64,000 bases of DNA from the NCBI RefSeq assembly GCF_033878955.1, contig NZ_CP138858.1:2680001-2744000 (forward strand), written 5' to 3'. The first letter of the stretch is position 1, and the number at the start of each line of letters is the position of its first letter. A model generated the notes under the pieces. It was not told the DNA's origin. It saw nothing but the letters and a program-made list of their open reading frames with translations, and searched no databases. The translations under genes were made by a program, and so were the position numbers. Positions 1-9,030 of the stretch are shown piece after piece. Origin of the DNA: Coraliomargarita algicola (lineage in GTDB: Bacteria; Verrucomicrobiota; Verrucomicrobiia; Opitutales; Coraliomargaritaceae).

Positions 1-110
1 CCGGACAAGCACTGGAGAAAATCGAAAAAGACACAGATCGTGACTTTTACATGACAGCCGACGAAGCGATCGCATACGGTCTAGCTGACAAGATTGTCGA
101 TAAAATCTAA
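1..110 (+). CDS. clpP: ATP-dependent Clp protease proteolytic subunit, 3' end only
   Basis: Only the last 35 codons are inside the window, in frame from base 3 and ending at the TAA at 108-110. The residues RDFYMTADEAIAYGLADKI are the characteristic C-terminal stretch of ClpP, containing the conserved catalytic-site Asp region and the terminal helix. ClpP forms the cytoplasmic barrel-shaped serine peptidase that works with ClpX or ClpA unfoldases. The Ser and His of the triad lie upstream of the window and cannot be checked. The next gene starts only 5 bases downstream, so the two may be cotranscribed. Confidence 0.9.
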   Translation, partial: GQALEKIEKDTDRDFYMTADEAIAYGLADKIVDKI

Positions 111-115
111 AGACC

Positions 116-427
116 TTGATCGAAGAGGAGAAACGCACTAAGGCCTGGATCGGAGATGCCGTCTTGGCACTCTTCGCGCGCGAGTGGATTCTGAAACAAA
201 CAGACATTTCAGTGAAGCAGCGCGCGGAGGTCTTCATCCAGATGACCTCGAACCAATTTCTCTCCGCTCTAGGCGAGCCCACCGCAATGGAAGCCGAGAT
301 CGGGCTCGTCTATGAGAGCGAAGGCCTGCAAGCCGCCTTCGATTTCATAGAAGGCAAATTCCTGCCACTATTCATAAAGCGCCGCACCAAGAGCAAGCAA
401 CCCGGCAGCTATCGGAATAAAAAATAG
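116..427 (+). CDS. Minimal RNase III-like endonuclease domain protein
   Basis: The product is 103 aa, far shorter than normal RNase III (about 220-250 aa). Residues 12-26 (IGDAVLALFAREWIL) match the RNase III signature with its catalytic Asp. Residues 46-52 (SNQFLSA) resemble the second helix motif, and AEIGLVYESEG near residue 60 carries the Glu expected in the second metal-binding motif. No double-stranded RNA-binding domain follows, as in Mini-III (MrnC) proteins. The chosen start is TTG at 116, because the frame is closed just upstream and no ATG gives a complete domain. It follows clpP by 5 bases. The function, probably RNA processing or a degenerate relative, is inferred from the fold signature only. 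Confidence 0.65.
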   Translation: MIEEEKRTKAWIGDAVLALFAREWILKQTDISVKQRAEVFIQMTSNQFLSALGEPTAMEAEIGLVYESEGLQAAFDFIEGKFLPLFIKRRTKSKQPGSYRNKK

Positions 428-575
428 GGGCAAAGAGCCTCTAAAGGCCATAAAATCGCCTAAACTGCGGCCAGAACTGATCTCAATCCTTGCTCCTGAA
501 GGAACAGGCGACCATATTCGAGGTCTTCTTTCCATTCCGGGCGACCTCGCTCCGGAAATTTTTATTTCCTAAAAA

Positions 576-1481
576 ATGCTCTACGACCGCCCGTATATGA
601 GACAGTCTCCCTCGGAGACCATGCCTCCTAAAACTTCGATGACGACGACACTGATCGTCATCACAGTCGCCGTGTTCGTAATGCAGCAGGTGCTAAACGT
701 ATTCTTCCCTGGAATGTTTGGGCGCGAGAATCAATTCATGGCCAACTGGTTCAGCCTAAGCGGTCAGAACTTTCAAGAGCTCAAAGTGTGGACCCTACTG
801 AGCTATGGCTTCATGCACAGCACAGCAGGTTTCTTCCACATCTTCGGTAATATGCTGGGGCTATTTTTCATTGGACGAATCGTCGAACCAGTGATCGGGC
901 GCGAGCGCTTCCTCGGCCTCTATCTAGCAGGCACTTTGCTCGGCGGATGCGTGTATCTATTCCTCCACTTCAATGAATACGGGTCCGTCGTCGGCGCCTC
1001 TGCCGCAGTGATGGCAATACTAACACTGTTCTGCCTCATTTACCCTGAACGCCCGATCACACTACTAATTTTCTTTATCATCCCCGTAACAGTGAAGCCC
1101 AAATGGGTATTCTGGGGCAGCTTGGCAGTTTCGATTGGCGGCATTCTCTTCTACGAGCTCCCCAACCACTCACACGTAGCACACTCCGCCCACCTCGGCG
1201 GCATGTTGGCCGGAATCCTTTACTTCCGCTACATTCACAACCGCAGCAACAGCTTTTTCTCCCCGAAGAACACACGCACCACCGTGGAGCAGCCCGCTTG
1301 GTTCAAGCGCCGCAAGAAAACCGAAGCGCACATCAGCTACAAAGTCAACCGAAGCAACCGCGACGAGCTACAAAAGGAAGTCGATCGCATTCTTGATAAA
1401 ATTAATGCTTCCGGCTTTGGCTCTCTAACGGATAGCGAGAAACACACTCTTGACCGCGCCAAAGATCTTTTAAGCCGCTAA
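576..1481 (+). CDS. Rhomboid family intramembrane serine protease
   Basis: The product is 301 aa with an N-terminal hydrophobic helix (about residues 22-45) and a polytopic core typical of rhomboids. The nucleophile motif is GASAAVMA (about residues 148-155, GxSx). The catalytic His is in HSAHLGGMLAG (about residue 210), the usual dyad. HIFGNMLGLFF near residue 92 matches the conserved H-x3-N motif of the second core helix. The roughly 70-residue C-terminal tail is basic and cytosolic-like. Members cleave transmembrane substrates in the inner membrane; the substrate here is unknown. ATG 576 gives the full length; ATG 597 is a possible alternative start. The prc-like protease gene begins 10 bases after the stop. 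Confidence 0.9.
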   Translation: MLYDRPYMRQSPSETMPPKTSMTTTLIVITVAVFVMQQVLNVFFPGMFGRENQFMANWFSLSGQNFQELKVWTLLSYGFMHSTAGFFHIFGNMLGLFFIGRIVEPVIGRERFLGLYLAGTLLGGCVYLFLHFNEYGSVVGASAAVMAILTLFCLIYPERPITLLIFFIIPVTVKPKWVFWGSLAVSIGGILFYELPNHSHVAHSAHLGGMLAGILYFRYIHNRSNSFFSPKNTRTTVEQPAWFKRRKKTEAHISYKVNRSNRDELQKEVDRILDKINASGFGSLTDSEKHTLDRAKDLLSR

Positions 1482-1490
1482 GTTCAGCGC

Positions 1491-3935
1491 ATGTCAGACG
1501 ATACTACCCAATCACGCATGAATAAACGAATTCTCCGCATCGCACTCGTCGCTACGGCGGCCTTCGCTGTCGTCCTTTCGACCAATGCCAAGCTCGACCC
1601 GAGCAAAGAAATGGCCTCACAGACACGCTGGGTCGTCAACACCATCAACGCCCGCCACTACTTACGCGGCACCATGGAACAACTCAATGGGGCCGAAATG
1701 GTCGAAGCATACATCGAGTCCTTCGACTACGGACGCATGTATTTCCTCCGCTCCGAGGTCGACGATTTCATTTTCCGCTTTGGCGACGCCATGGAAGATT
1801 CCTTGCAAAAGGGCAACCTCTACTCCGCCTTTGAAATATACGAAAGCTTCAAACAAAAAGCCGAAGCACGCACCCAGTGGGCATTTGAGCGACTACAACA
1901 GGACTTTGACTTTACCGTAGAAGAAACCTTCACCCCCGACCGTCGCGAAGCAGAATGGCCCGCCTCCCCGGAAGAAGCGGAAGCACTTTGGCTACGTCGC
2001 TTGAAATATGAACTGCTCAATGAAATGCTCTCCCTAGCCTCCGAAGATAAAGAGGACAGCAGCGACACATCATTGACACCGCAAAACCCCGACGTCGCCG
2101 CCCCCGACGATGACGAAGAAGAATTCGACCCCACCAAGCTACTACGCCTAGTGGAAGACCCCGAATTCTACGCGAAAACACTCGACGCAGCCCGCGAGAA
2201 AATCCACCGCCGCTACGAGCGCAACCTAAGCCACACCGTCGCGCGTGAAGCCGCCGAAGTGCAGGAGTCCTTCATCAACGCAATGACTCAGCTCTTCGAT
2301 CCACACTCCACATTTCTCTCCTCGGATACGCTCGAAAGCTTCAACTCTGCCGTGCAAAACTCCTTCGTCGGCATCGGCGCACTCCTGGAAGACGACGACG
2401 GCATTTGCACGATCAAAGAAATCCTCCCCGGTGGTCCCGCGGAGCGCTCGCGCTTACTTGAACCCGAAGACCAAATTCTGGGCGTGGCCCAAGGCGACGA
2501 CGAATTTGAAGACGTCGTCGACATGCAGCTTCGCTACATCGTCCGCAAGATCAAGGGCGAGAAAGGCACGACCGTGCGTCTCCTCATCCACCCCGGCGAT
2601 GCCTCCGACCCTTCCGTACGCAAAATCGTGCCGATCGTCCGCGGCGAAGTTAAACTCACCGCCAACCTCGCCACTGCTAAACTAATCAACGTGCCAGTCG
2701 ACGACTCCGAAACCGTCGCCGTAGGCGTCATTGAACTCCCCTCCTTTTATGGCAATATCGGCGCAGGCGGCACCCTGACCACCACCACCGACGACGTTTC
2801 CGAGCTCATCAACAAGCTGCGCGATGCCGGTGCCGAGGGCATTATTCTCGACCTCCGCATGAATGGTGGCGGCCTACTGAGCGAAGCCGTTCGCCTGACC
2901 GGGCTATTCATCCCAGTCGGTCCGGTGGTGCAGGTACGCGATAGCTCCGGCCGCACCGATGTGCTCTCCGACCGCGACCCCAGCATGCTCTGGGACGGGC
3001 CACTGATCGTGCTCACCTCACGCTTCAGCGCTTCCGCCTCCGAGATTGTAGCCGGCGCCCTGCAGGATAATGACCGCGCGCTCATCGTAGGAAACAGCTC
3101 CACTCACGGAAAAGGCACCGTCCAGGAAGTGTATCATATGAACAATCGTATGCCATTTTCATTCCTGAGAAATACCGAGCCACAAACACGCCCCGTGGCC
3201 ACCAAGATCACGATCAAACAATTCTTCCTCCCTGATGGAAGCTCGACCCAGGTCAAAGGCGTGCCCTCCGATATCGTGCTGCCTTCGGTCAACGAATTTC
3301 TTCCTATCGGCGAAGACGACCTCCCCCACGCCCTCCCTTGGGATCAAGTCGCCCCCGTAGACTGGATCAACAACTGGGCGAAACTAAATGTCGCGAGCCC
3401 CGAAGACCCTGCACTGGTGGAAAAACTGGCAACAGCCAGCCAAGCGCGCCAAGAATCCCTCGAAGAATTTAAATTCTTGAAGAAACAGATCGAATGGCGC
3501 CGCCAGCGCTACGACGAGAAAGCGATTTCAGTCAATCTAAAGCAACGTATCGAGCGCAAGATCCGCGAAAAAGACTACATCGATGAGCTCGACGACACCT
3601 ACGACGCCTTAAGTGAAAACGACTATACGACTGAAGAATTCCTACTCAAAGTCGCCGAGGAACAAGATGCACTCTCCAAGAAGACCCTCGCCGAACCAAT
3701 CAAGGCCATCGCAGAGAATCTCAGTGAAGCGGTAATCGGTGAGAACGGCGCAGGCACCGTTGCCGACGCCGTCGCCGATGCAGTCGAGCCAGAGGACGAG
3801 GAAGAGGAAGATGAACCAACCTACGACATCTACCTACGCGAAAGCGCCCGCATCATGGCCGACTGGATCGAAAGCCTCCAGCAACCGAAGACTGCCACAG
3901 CTTCGACTCAAGTCGAAGCCACTACTCAACAATAA
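1491..3935 (+). CDS. prc: Tail-specific (C-terminal processing) protease, S41 family
   Basis: The product is 814 aa, close to Tsp/Prc enzymes with their long flanking domains. A signal-type hydrophobic segment lies at about residues 15-32. A helical N-terminal domain follows, then a PDZ domain at about 290-380 (SFVGIGALLE, PGGPAERS) and the S41 core. The catalytic residues are visible: Ser515 in FSASASE, Asp526, and the general-base Lys541 in THGKGTVQ, which align with Ser430, Asp441 and Lys455 of E. coli Tsp. The C-terminal part is helical and very acidic (about residues 760-785). The enzyme degrades or trims envelope proteins by their C-termini. An acidic insert at about 180-215 is a lineage-specific feature. 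It follows the rhomboid gene by 10 bases, forming a small protease pair. Confidence 0.95.
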   Translation: MSDDTTQSRMNKRILRIALVATAAFAVVLSTNAKLDPSKEMASQTRWVVNTINARHYLRGTMEQLNGAEMVEAYIESFDYGRMYFLRSEVDDFIFRFGDAMEDSLQKGNLYSAFEIYESFKQKAEARTQWAFERLQQDFDFTVEETFTPDRREAEWPASPEEAEALWLRRLKYELLNEMLSLASEDKEDSSDTSLTPQNPDVAAPDDDEEEFDPTKLLRLVEDPEFYAKTLDAAREKIHRRYERNLSHTVAREAAEVQESFINAMTQLFDPHSTFLSSDTLESFNSAVQNSFVGIGALLEDDDGICTIKEILPGGPAERSRLLEPEDQILGVAQGDDEFEDVVDMQLRYIVRKIKGEKGTTVRLLIHPGDASDPSVRKIVPIVRGEVKLTANLATAKLINVPVDDSETVAVGVIELPSFYGNIGAGGTLTTTTDDVSELINKLRDAGAEGIILDLRMNGGGLLSEAVRLTGLFIPVGPVVQVRDSSGRTDVLSDRDPSMLWDGPLIVLTSRFSASASEIVAGALQDNDRALIVGNSSTHGKGTVQEVYHMNNRMPFSFLRNTEPQTRPVATKITIKQFFLPDGSSTQVKGVPSDIVLPSVNEFLPIGEDDLPHALPWDQVAPVDWINNWAKLNVASPEDPALVEKLATASQARQESLEEFKFLKKQIEWRRQRYDEKAISVNLKQRIERKIREKDYIDELDDTYDALSENDYTTEEFLLKVAEEQDALSKKTLAEPIKAIAENLSEAVIGENGAGTVADAVADAVEPEDEEEEDEPTYDIYLRESARIMADWIESLQQPKTATASTQVEATTQQ

Positions 3936-4893
3936 CCAAACGAAAAGGGTGCGGATCACCAGCAACCTGCGAAAGATTGAAATACAGGGTTCGTTCACCC
4001 ATCTGACAGCCGATCAAAACCACCCCCTCATATGCGGGTAGTACATACCTGCCAAACGAGTTAGCAGCGACCACATGAGTGGCATATCCTTGAACATACC
4101 GGTCCAACGTAACCAGGCCATCGCCCTCAAAGGCTTGCCACTCGACTAACCGCGCCTCTGCTTGAGCGGCCGCATCGTCGGCCCGCGCTTTGACTTTCGT
4201 CCACTCGGCGTAGATCCTTTGAAAATCTTTTAGGTACGTGTTCAAAGAGCCCAAATATTCTAAATTCGCCGAGCGCATCGCACCGTCGATCCCGCCAACT
4301 ACCATCACCTCAGTCTTTCTCGTCCAAGATTCAATTAGCGCATCTAAAGCATCAATTCTCTGATGAAGATCCTGCAAGGTCGCATTACCCACGATATTTT
4401 CCACACTTCGCGCCAGCGCAGGAGAACTACTCCGATGCACGCGACCAATCACAGAAGAATACCCATCCGAGCCGCCACCGCCATTACGCGCATAGCTATA
4501 GTCATCTGAGGCATAAGCCGACGAGCGGGAGCCACTCGATACAGTTCGCGTCGAAGTCGTCATACGCGTCGCAGCACTAGGCACTGCTGTCTTCAACTCC
4601 TCCAACGCATCAATCAGCGGCCGATACTCTGGAAGCTCTTGCACACGACCACTGCCGGACAAGATCACCTTCGCCAATGCCTGCTCCTGCGATAAGAGCG
4701 ACCGCACGCTCCCCGTGAGTTTAGGTACGGTATAAAGTTTCGGAGCGCCGCTGAGATAGCGACTCCATGGATCAGTCAAAAGTACATATTCAACTCCCGA
4801 CTCAAAATGACTCACCGACTCATCAACGGATGGTCGACAACCAAGCAGCAGTCCGACGACAAGCAATAGAAAGATATTAATTGTAACGCGCAT
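3922..4893 (-). CDS. Predicted lipoprotein of unknown function
   Basis: A 323-aa product read from ATG 4893; an in-frame TTG at 4905 would add four residues. The N-terminus is a lipoprotein signal peptide: a hydrophobic stretch followed by the lipobox LLLGC, so the mature protein should begin with an acylated Cys. A Ser/Gly/Tyr-rich low-complexity segment lies near residues 110-150, followed by a helical part (about 160-260). I recognise no family. Its 3' end overlaps the prc 3' end by 14 bases in convergent orientation. Confidence 0.6.
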   Translation of the reverse strand: MRVTINIFLLLVVGLLLGCRPSVDESVSHFESGVEYVLLTDPWSRYLSGAPKLYTVPKLTGSVRSLLSQEQALAKVILSGSGRVQELPEYRPLIDALEELKTAVPSAATRMTTSTRTVSSGSRSSAYASDDYSYARNGGGGSDGYSSVIGRVHRSSSPALARSVENIVGNATLQDLHQRIDALDALIESWTRKTEVMVVGGIDGAMRSANLEYLGSLNTYLKDFQRIYAEWTKVKARADDAAAQAEARLVEWQAFEGDGLVTLDRYVQGYATHVVAANSFGRYVLPAYEGVVLIGCQMGERTLYFNLSQVAGDPHPFRLVIVE

Positions 4894-5037
4894 TGCGCCA
4901 GACAAACAAACTGATCTATATTCCGCAAGGAATAGCAGCTAGAACTGCGTACGCAGTGATCCGGCCAATCCTGAGATACTAGATCCTGTCTTCACGTAGG
5001 CATCCGACAAGCGGACACGCCACAAAATCAGGTCGAA

Positions 5038-6204
5038 TTATCCGTGGTGCTTCGCAACCATGTTGTAGAAATCTACAAAGAGCGCGTCGGCGTCGTTCGG
5101 GCCAGGTGCTGCCTCGGGGTGGTACTGCACGGAAAAGACGGGCTTATCCTTCAAGCGCAGTCCTTCGACAGTGTCGTCGTTGAGATTGATCTCAGTGACA
5201 ATGGCACCCGTTTTTTCCAACTCTTCACGAGTAGAAGCGAATCCGTGGTTCTGCGCCGTGATTGAAACCTTACCGGTCTCCAAATTCTTAACTGGCTGAT
5301 TGCCCCCACGATGACCAAACTTGAGCTTAAAAGTTTTCGCTCCAAGGGCGTGCGTAATGATCTGGTGCCCCAGGCAAATTCCAAAAGTCGGGTAATCCTC
5401 AATCAACTCCTTAACCGTAGCGTGTGCATACTCCACCGCTCCCGGATCTCCGGGACCATTGGACAAGAATACGCAGTCCGGCTTGCAGGACTTAATCTCC
5501 TCCGCTGAAGCAGTGGCGGGAAAGACATGCACATCGAAACCATGGTGCTGCAGCTTGCGGTAGATCGAATACTTCGCACCAAAGTCCATAGCCGCCACCT
5601 TAAAGCGTGGCTTCGCGCTTTTGTCCTCATTCAGCTTCAAATCAGTGCCGACCACTGTAAAGGGGGTCGATTGCTTCATCTCCGGGTCCCAGTGATAAGC
5701 CTCCTTGGCAGTCACTTCCTTAACAAAATCCACCCCGATCAAGCCACCAAATTCCTGCGCACGTTTAACCGCCTCTTCCTCGGAAATATCCTCTGTGGTG
5801 ATACAGGCTTTCAAAGCACCGGAGACGCGCAGCTTCTTAGTGATCGCCCGCGTATCCACCCCTTCGATGCCCGGAATACCCGCTTCTGCCAGATAGTCCT
5901 GGATTGAAATATTGCTTCGCCAGTTGCTGGCAACGGGACTGACCTCACGCACGATGAATCCCTTGACCTTGGGACCGTCCGACTCGACATCGTCCGGGCA
6001 GATTCCATAATTACCGATCTGCACCGCTGTCATTGTAACAATTTGAGAAAAATACGACGGATCGGTCAAAATCTCCTGATAGCCCGTCATACTAGTATTG
6101 AAGCAGGCCTCGCCTACGTTGGTAGCCACAGCGCCAAAAGCGCGGCCACGGAATACGGTTCCGTCTTCAAATGCGATAAGTCCTGTGCGAGTCGTTTTAG
6201 CCAT
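5038..6204 (-). CDS. carA: Carbamoyl-phosphate synthase small subunit (glutaminase)
   Basis: The product is 388 aa from ATG 6204 (starting MAKTTRTGLIAFEDG), a typical CarA length; the longer in-frame start at 6267 adds an unrelated N-terminus. The N-terminal CPSase domain has GEACFNTSMTGYQEILTDPSY. The class I glutamine amidotransferase domain has the catalytic Cys in FGICLGHQ and the His/Glu pair in VQYHPEAAPGPND. CarA hydrolyses glutamine and channels ammonia to CarB for arginine and pyrimidine synthesis. carB is not adjacent. The next gene on this strand, an ArsR regulator, ends about 90 bases upstream. Confidence 0.96.
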   Translation of the reverse strand: MAKTTRTGLIAFEDGTVFRGRAFGAVATNVGEACFNTSMTGYQEILTDPSYFSQIVTMTAVQIGNYGICPDDVESDGPKVKGFIVREVSPVASNWRSNISIQDYLAEAGIPGIEGVDTRAITKKLRVSGALKACITTEDISEEEAVKRAQEFGGLIGVDFVKEVTAKEAYHWDPEMKQSTPFTVVGTDLKLNEDKSAKPRFKVAAMDFGAKYSIYRKLQHHGFDVHVFPATASAEEIKSCKPDCVFLSNGPGDPGAVEYAHATVKELIEDYPTFGICLGHQIITHALGAKTFKLKFGHRGGNQPVKNLETGKVSITAQNHGFASTREELEKTGAIVTEINLNDDTVEGLRLKDKPVFSVQYHPEAAPGPNDADALFVDFYNMVAKHHG

Positions 6205-6294
6205 GTTAGCGCAGCAGCCAAACGAGAATCCAGCGCCATGCAATTCAAAAGCTAAAACGGATGCCACGAGTTTCCACTTTTTTAAGTCGAAAAA

Positions 6295-6606
6295 TTAGCT
6301 CAGCACCTCCCCCAACTGCGTGCGCACCAACGCTGCAGCCTCTAAATCGATCCAGTAAATCATATCGCGGCATTTTTTCTCATTGGTAATAATCCCTGCC
6401 TGGCGGAGTATGCGTAAATGATGTGACGTAGCTGGTTGCGACAGCCCAATCCGCTCTGCAATGGTTGAGACATTGCAGGCATTATCACAGGTGGGCTCAG
6501 TCGGCAAAATGCGTAAGATCTGCAAACGCACAGGGTCCCCCAGCGCCCACAGCTGCTTCGCAAGCACATCGATCTCCACATTTGTTTTCACTGATGCCAT
6601 TGACAT
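6295..6606 (-). CDS. ArsR/SmtB-family winged-helix transcriptional regulator
   Basis: A 103-aa single-domain regulator. ALGDPVRLQILRIL (about residues 21-34) and the recognition helix LSQPATSHHLRILRQAGII (about 55-73) are classic ArsR features. Cysteines in PTCDNAC (about residues 39-45) and EKKCRD near residue 79 could bind a thiophilic metal or act as redox switches, but I cannot assign an effector. It is divergent from the KamA-family gene across a 79-bp gap containing a short palindrome, so it may control itself and that gene. Confidence 0.88.
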   Translation of the reverse strand: MSMASVKTNVEIDVLAKQLWALGDPVRLQILRILPTEPTCDNACNVSTIAERIGLSQPATSHHLRILRQAGIITNEKKCRDMIYWIDLEAAALVRTQLGEVLS

Positions 6607-6614
6607 ATTTAAGT

Positions 6615-6626
6615 ATGTAGATACAT
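6615..6626. promoter_or_regulatory. Candidate ArsR operator palindrome
   Basis: ATGTAGATACAT has 5-bp perfect arms around a 2-bp centre. It lies 9 bases upstream of the ArsR start codon, in the only gap between the divergent ArsR and radical SAM genes. AT-rich palindromes of this size are common ArsR-family operators. Assignment is inferred from position and symmetry only. Confidence 0.4.
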
Positions 6627-6685
6627 CAACTCGTCAACTACCGAAGAATCGCTTTTCTTAACTTCTAGCCCGATCTGCTTAAAAA

Positions 6686-7873
6686 ATGTATCCAAACGAC
6701 TCACTCGAAAACTGGCATCAAGGCCAAGGCCTCTGGGCGGATGTGCCCGCCGAGGACTGGAATAGCTGGAAATGGCAGCTTAAAAACCGCCTCACCAAGC
6801 TGGAGCATCTGGAAAAATACATGAAACTGACCGCCGACGAGCGGGCAGGCTGCCTCTTTGCCAAAGACAAACTGGCACTGGCGATCACCCCTTATTTCTT
6901 CAACTTGATAGATCGCAACGATCCAAACTGCCCGGTGCGGCGGCAAGTCATCCCCCGCGCAGGCGAAATGCACACTGCCCCAGAGGAAATGCTGGATCCT
7001 GTGGGTGAAGAAAATACGAAGCCAGTCGATGGCATCGTGCATCGCTATCCCGACCGCGTGCTCTTCCTGGTGACGGATCGCTGCGCCTCTTATTGCCGCT
7101 ACTGCACGCGCAGTCGACTGGTCTCGAATGCGCAGGATTACAACTTCCACCCAGAGTTCGAAAGCGGTCTCGAATACATCCGCTCGCATCCCGAAATTCG
7201 CGACGTCCTGCTCAGTGGCGGCGATCCGCTGCTACTATCCGACCGCAAGCTGGACCACCTACTGGGCGAGTTGCGTAAAATCCCGCATGTCGAGTTCATC
7301 CGCATCGGTTCGCGCATCCCGGTATTTTTACCACAGCGCATCACGCCAGAACTGTGCGAGATTTTCAAAAAGCATGGCCCGATCTGGATGAGCATACATG
7401 TCAACCATCCAAACGAGTGCACCCATACCCTGCGTAATGCCTGCGAACAATTAACCTATGCGGGCGTGCCTATCGGCAATCAATCCGTGCTACTGCGTAA
7501 TGTGAACGACGATGCCGAGGTCATGAAATCACTCATTCATCGGCTACTGATGATGCGGGTGCGGCCCTACTACCTGTATCAGTGTGACCTAATCACAGGC
7601 AGCGCACATCTCCGCGCCGACCCACGCAAAGGCATCGAAATCATCCGCAGTCTCAGAGGACACACGACTGGCTACTCCATCCCACAGTTTGTCATCGATG
7701 CACCAGGAGGCGGCGGCAAGATCCCGATCAATCCCGACTACATCAAAGAGGTTACCGATGAAGCCATCGTGATGCGCAACTTTAGTGGCGATGAATACCG
7801 CTACCCGCTCACGTCTGACGCCAACATTCCAAATGACGTAAATGCACCGGAACTCGAAACGATTTTGATGTAA
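6686..7873 (+). CDS. KamA-family radical SAM aminomutase
   Basis: A 395-aa protein, slightly shorter than clostridial lysine 2,3-aminomutase. The radical SAM cluster ligands are Cys133, Cys137 and Cys140 (RCASYCRYCTRSR). The SAM-binding GGDPLLL motif follows at about residue 176. The PLP-binding Lys lies in DAPGGGGKIPINPDY (about residues 333-347). Family members interconvert alpha- and beta-amino acids: lysine to beta-lysine, or glutamate to beta-glutamate, often for compatible-solute synthesis. No beta-lysine acetyltransferase or EF-P gene is adjacent, so the substrate (lysine, glutamate or EF-P-type lysine) is unresolved. It is divergent from the ArsR gene; its stop lies 2 bases from the convergent DUF481 gene. 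Confidence 0.9.
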   Translation: MYPNDSLENWHQGQGLWADVPAEDWNSWKWQLKNRLTKLEHLEKYMKLTADERAGCLFAKDKLALAITPYFFNLIDRNDPNCPVRRQVIPRAGEMHTAPEEMLDPVGEENTKPVDGIVHRYPDRVLFLVTDRCASYCRYCTRSRLVSNAQDYNFHPEFESGLEYIRSHPEIRDVLLSGGDPLLLSDRKLDHLLGELRKIPHVEFIRIGSRIPVFLPQRITPELCEIFKKHGPIWMSIHVNHPNECTHTLRNACEQLTYAGVPIGNQSVLLRNVNDDAEVMKSLIHRLLMMRVRPYYLYQCDLITGSAHLRADPRKGIEIIRSLRGHTTGYSIPQFVIDAPGGGGKIPINPDYIKEVTDEAIVMRNFSGDEYRYPLTSDANIPNDVNAPELETILM

Positions 7874-7875
7874 TC

Positions 7876-9030
7876 CTAAAAATAGACTACCAGGGCATTA
7901 CGCCATTGGGTATCATCCTGCGCATTACCATCCCCCACATCATTATCAAAACTTTTGTTGTAGGAAAACTCAAAGCCTAAGAGATCCGTTAAGCGCACAC
8001 GAATCGCCGCAGAAAAGACATAGTTAAACTGGTCCGTATCATCGGGATTCCAGTAGTAATTGAACTTCTGCACGAGTGAGGTGCGCTTCAACGGACTCCA
8101 CGTAGCTTCCTGGAAAACATTCACCAGCGAATTAAGCCCGGAGCGGGTATCTTCATAATTCGCATCGAGCTCTTCTACCCCGCCGCCACCGCCAAACAAT
8201 ATATCAAATTGGCTGGTGGGCTTGTAACGATAGCCAATACCGACCAACTCCTGCGCCTCACGATCGATCCCTTTAATTTGGTCCGCTCGGTAGCCCATCG
8301 CATTCTGCACAAACCAGTTATCCCAGAAAGTGCGACGATACAAGAACTCCCCATCGTATTTATCCGTCGACTTATACTCCGTGCCATTCGCCCTTTCGGT
8401 TTGGCGATAGGTGTAAGAGCCGGAAAAACGATAATAATTCAAACTCTGCTTAGGCTTAATCTCCAGTTTGCCCGTTGCATAGCTCTGCGCCCATCGACTA
8501 TCTCCACGACTCAAATTCACCCCCAGCCGCACATTCCCCGACCACGAATCAGGCGTTTTGAAGTTTTTCAAAGTCTCCAACACCTTGCGCTCCTCAGCAT
8601 TCGCCAGCGCTTCTTGCTCCGAACGTTCCTCGACCGCAACAGCCTTAGCCACAGCCTTTTTCGCCGCCTGTTCTGCAGCCTGATCAGCCACTTTGTCGGT
8701 GGGCTTAACGGCTTCGCTAGATTGCGGTTCCTGTCGTGGCTTTCCGCGCGCCGCAGTCAACTTCTCGGCTGGCTTAGCGCGTGCTCGATCCACAGCCGTG
8801 GATTTCCCCTCCACGCCCTGCAACTTCACCGAAACAACATGCTTACGATCAAGCTTAAGCTCTCCTAAGAGCGATGAATTCAAAACAAGCACCGCATCCG
8901 TCGATTCGGGCGAAATCTCACCAATCAGCTGCTCACCACTATCCAGCGCCACAACAGAAGGCGTCGCCCCCACAGTGGAAAGGCTTAATATCAACAGAAC
9001 GGGGGTGAAATAGTTTTTTAAAACACTCAT
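7876..9030 (-). CDS. DUF481-type outer-membrane beta-barrel protein
   Basis: A 384-aa product with a signal peptide (about residues 1-22). A short beta domain of about 50 residues follows (LDSGEQLIGEISPES), resembling the small SHa-like domains common before DUF481 barrels. Next comes an Ala/Lys/Glu-rich helical linker (about 75-145), then a C-terminal barrel (about 165-384) rich in alternating strands and ending in a Phe (VVYF). DUF481 proteins are outer-membrane barrels of unknown transport role. The ATG overlaps the RNase Y stop (TCAT on the plus strand), which suggests translational coupling. Confidence 0.85.
   Translation of the reverse strand: MSVLKNYFTPVLLILSLSTVGATPSVVALDSGEQLIGEISPESTDAVLVLNSSLLGELKLDRKHVVSVKLQGVEGKSTAVDRARAKPAEKLTAARGKPRQEPQSSEAVKPTDKVADQAAEQAAKKAVAKAVAVEERSEQEALANAEERKVLETLKNFKTPDSWSGNVRLGVNLSRGDSRWAQSYATGKLEIKPKQSLNYYRFSGSYTYRQTERANGTEYKSTDKYDGEFLYRRTFWDNWFVQNAMGYRADQIKGIDREAQELVGIGYRYKPTSQFDILFGGGGGVEELDANYEDTRSGLNSLVNVFQEATWSPLKRTSLVQKFNYYWNPDDTDQFNYVFSAAIRVRLTDLLGFEFSYNKSFDNDVGDGNAQDDTQWRNALVVYF

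Noticed and set aside
8209..8868. 219-aa plus-strand frame opposite the DUF481 gene
   Set aside because: Opposite strand of a well supported barrel gene and no recognisable domain.
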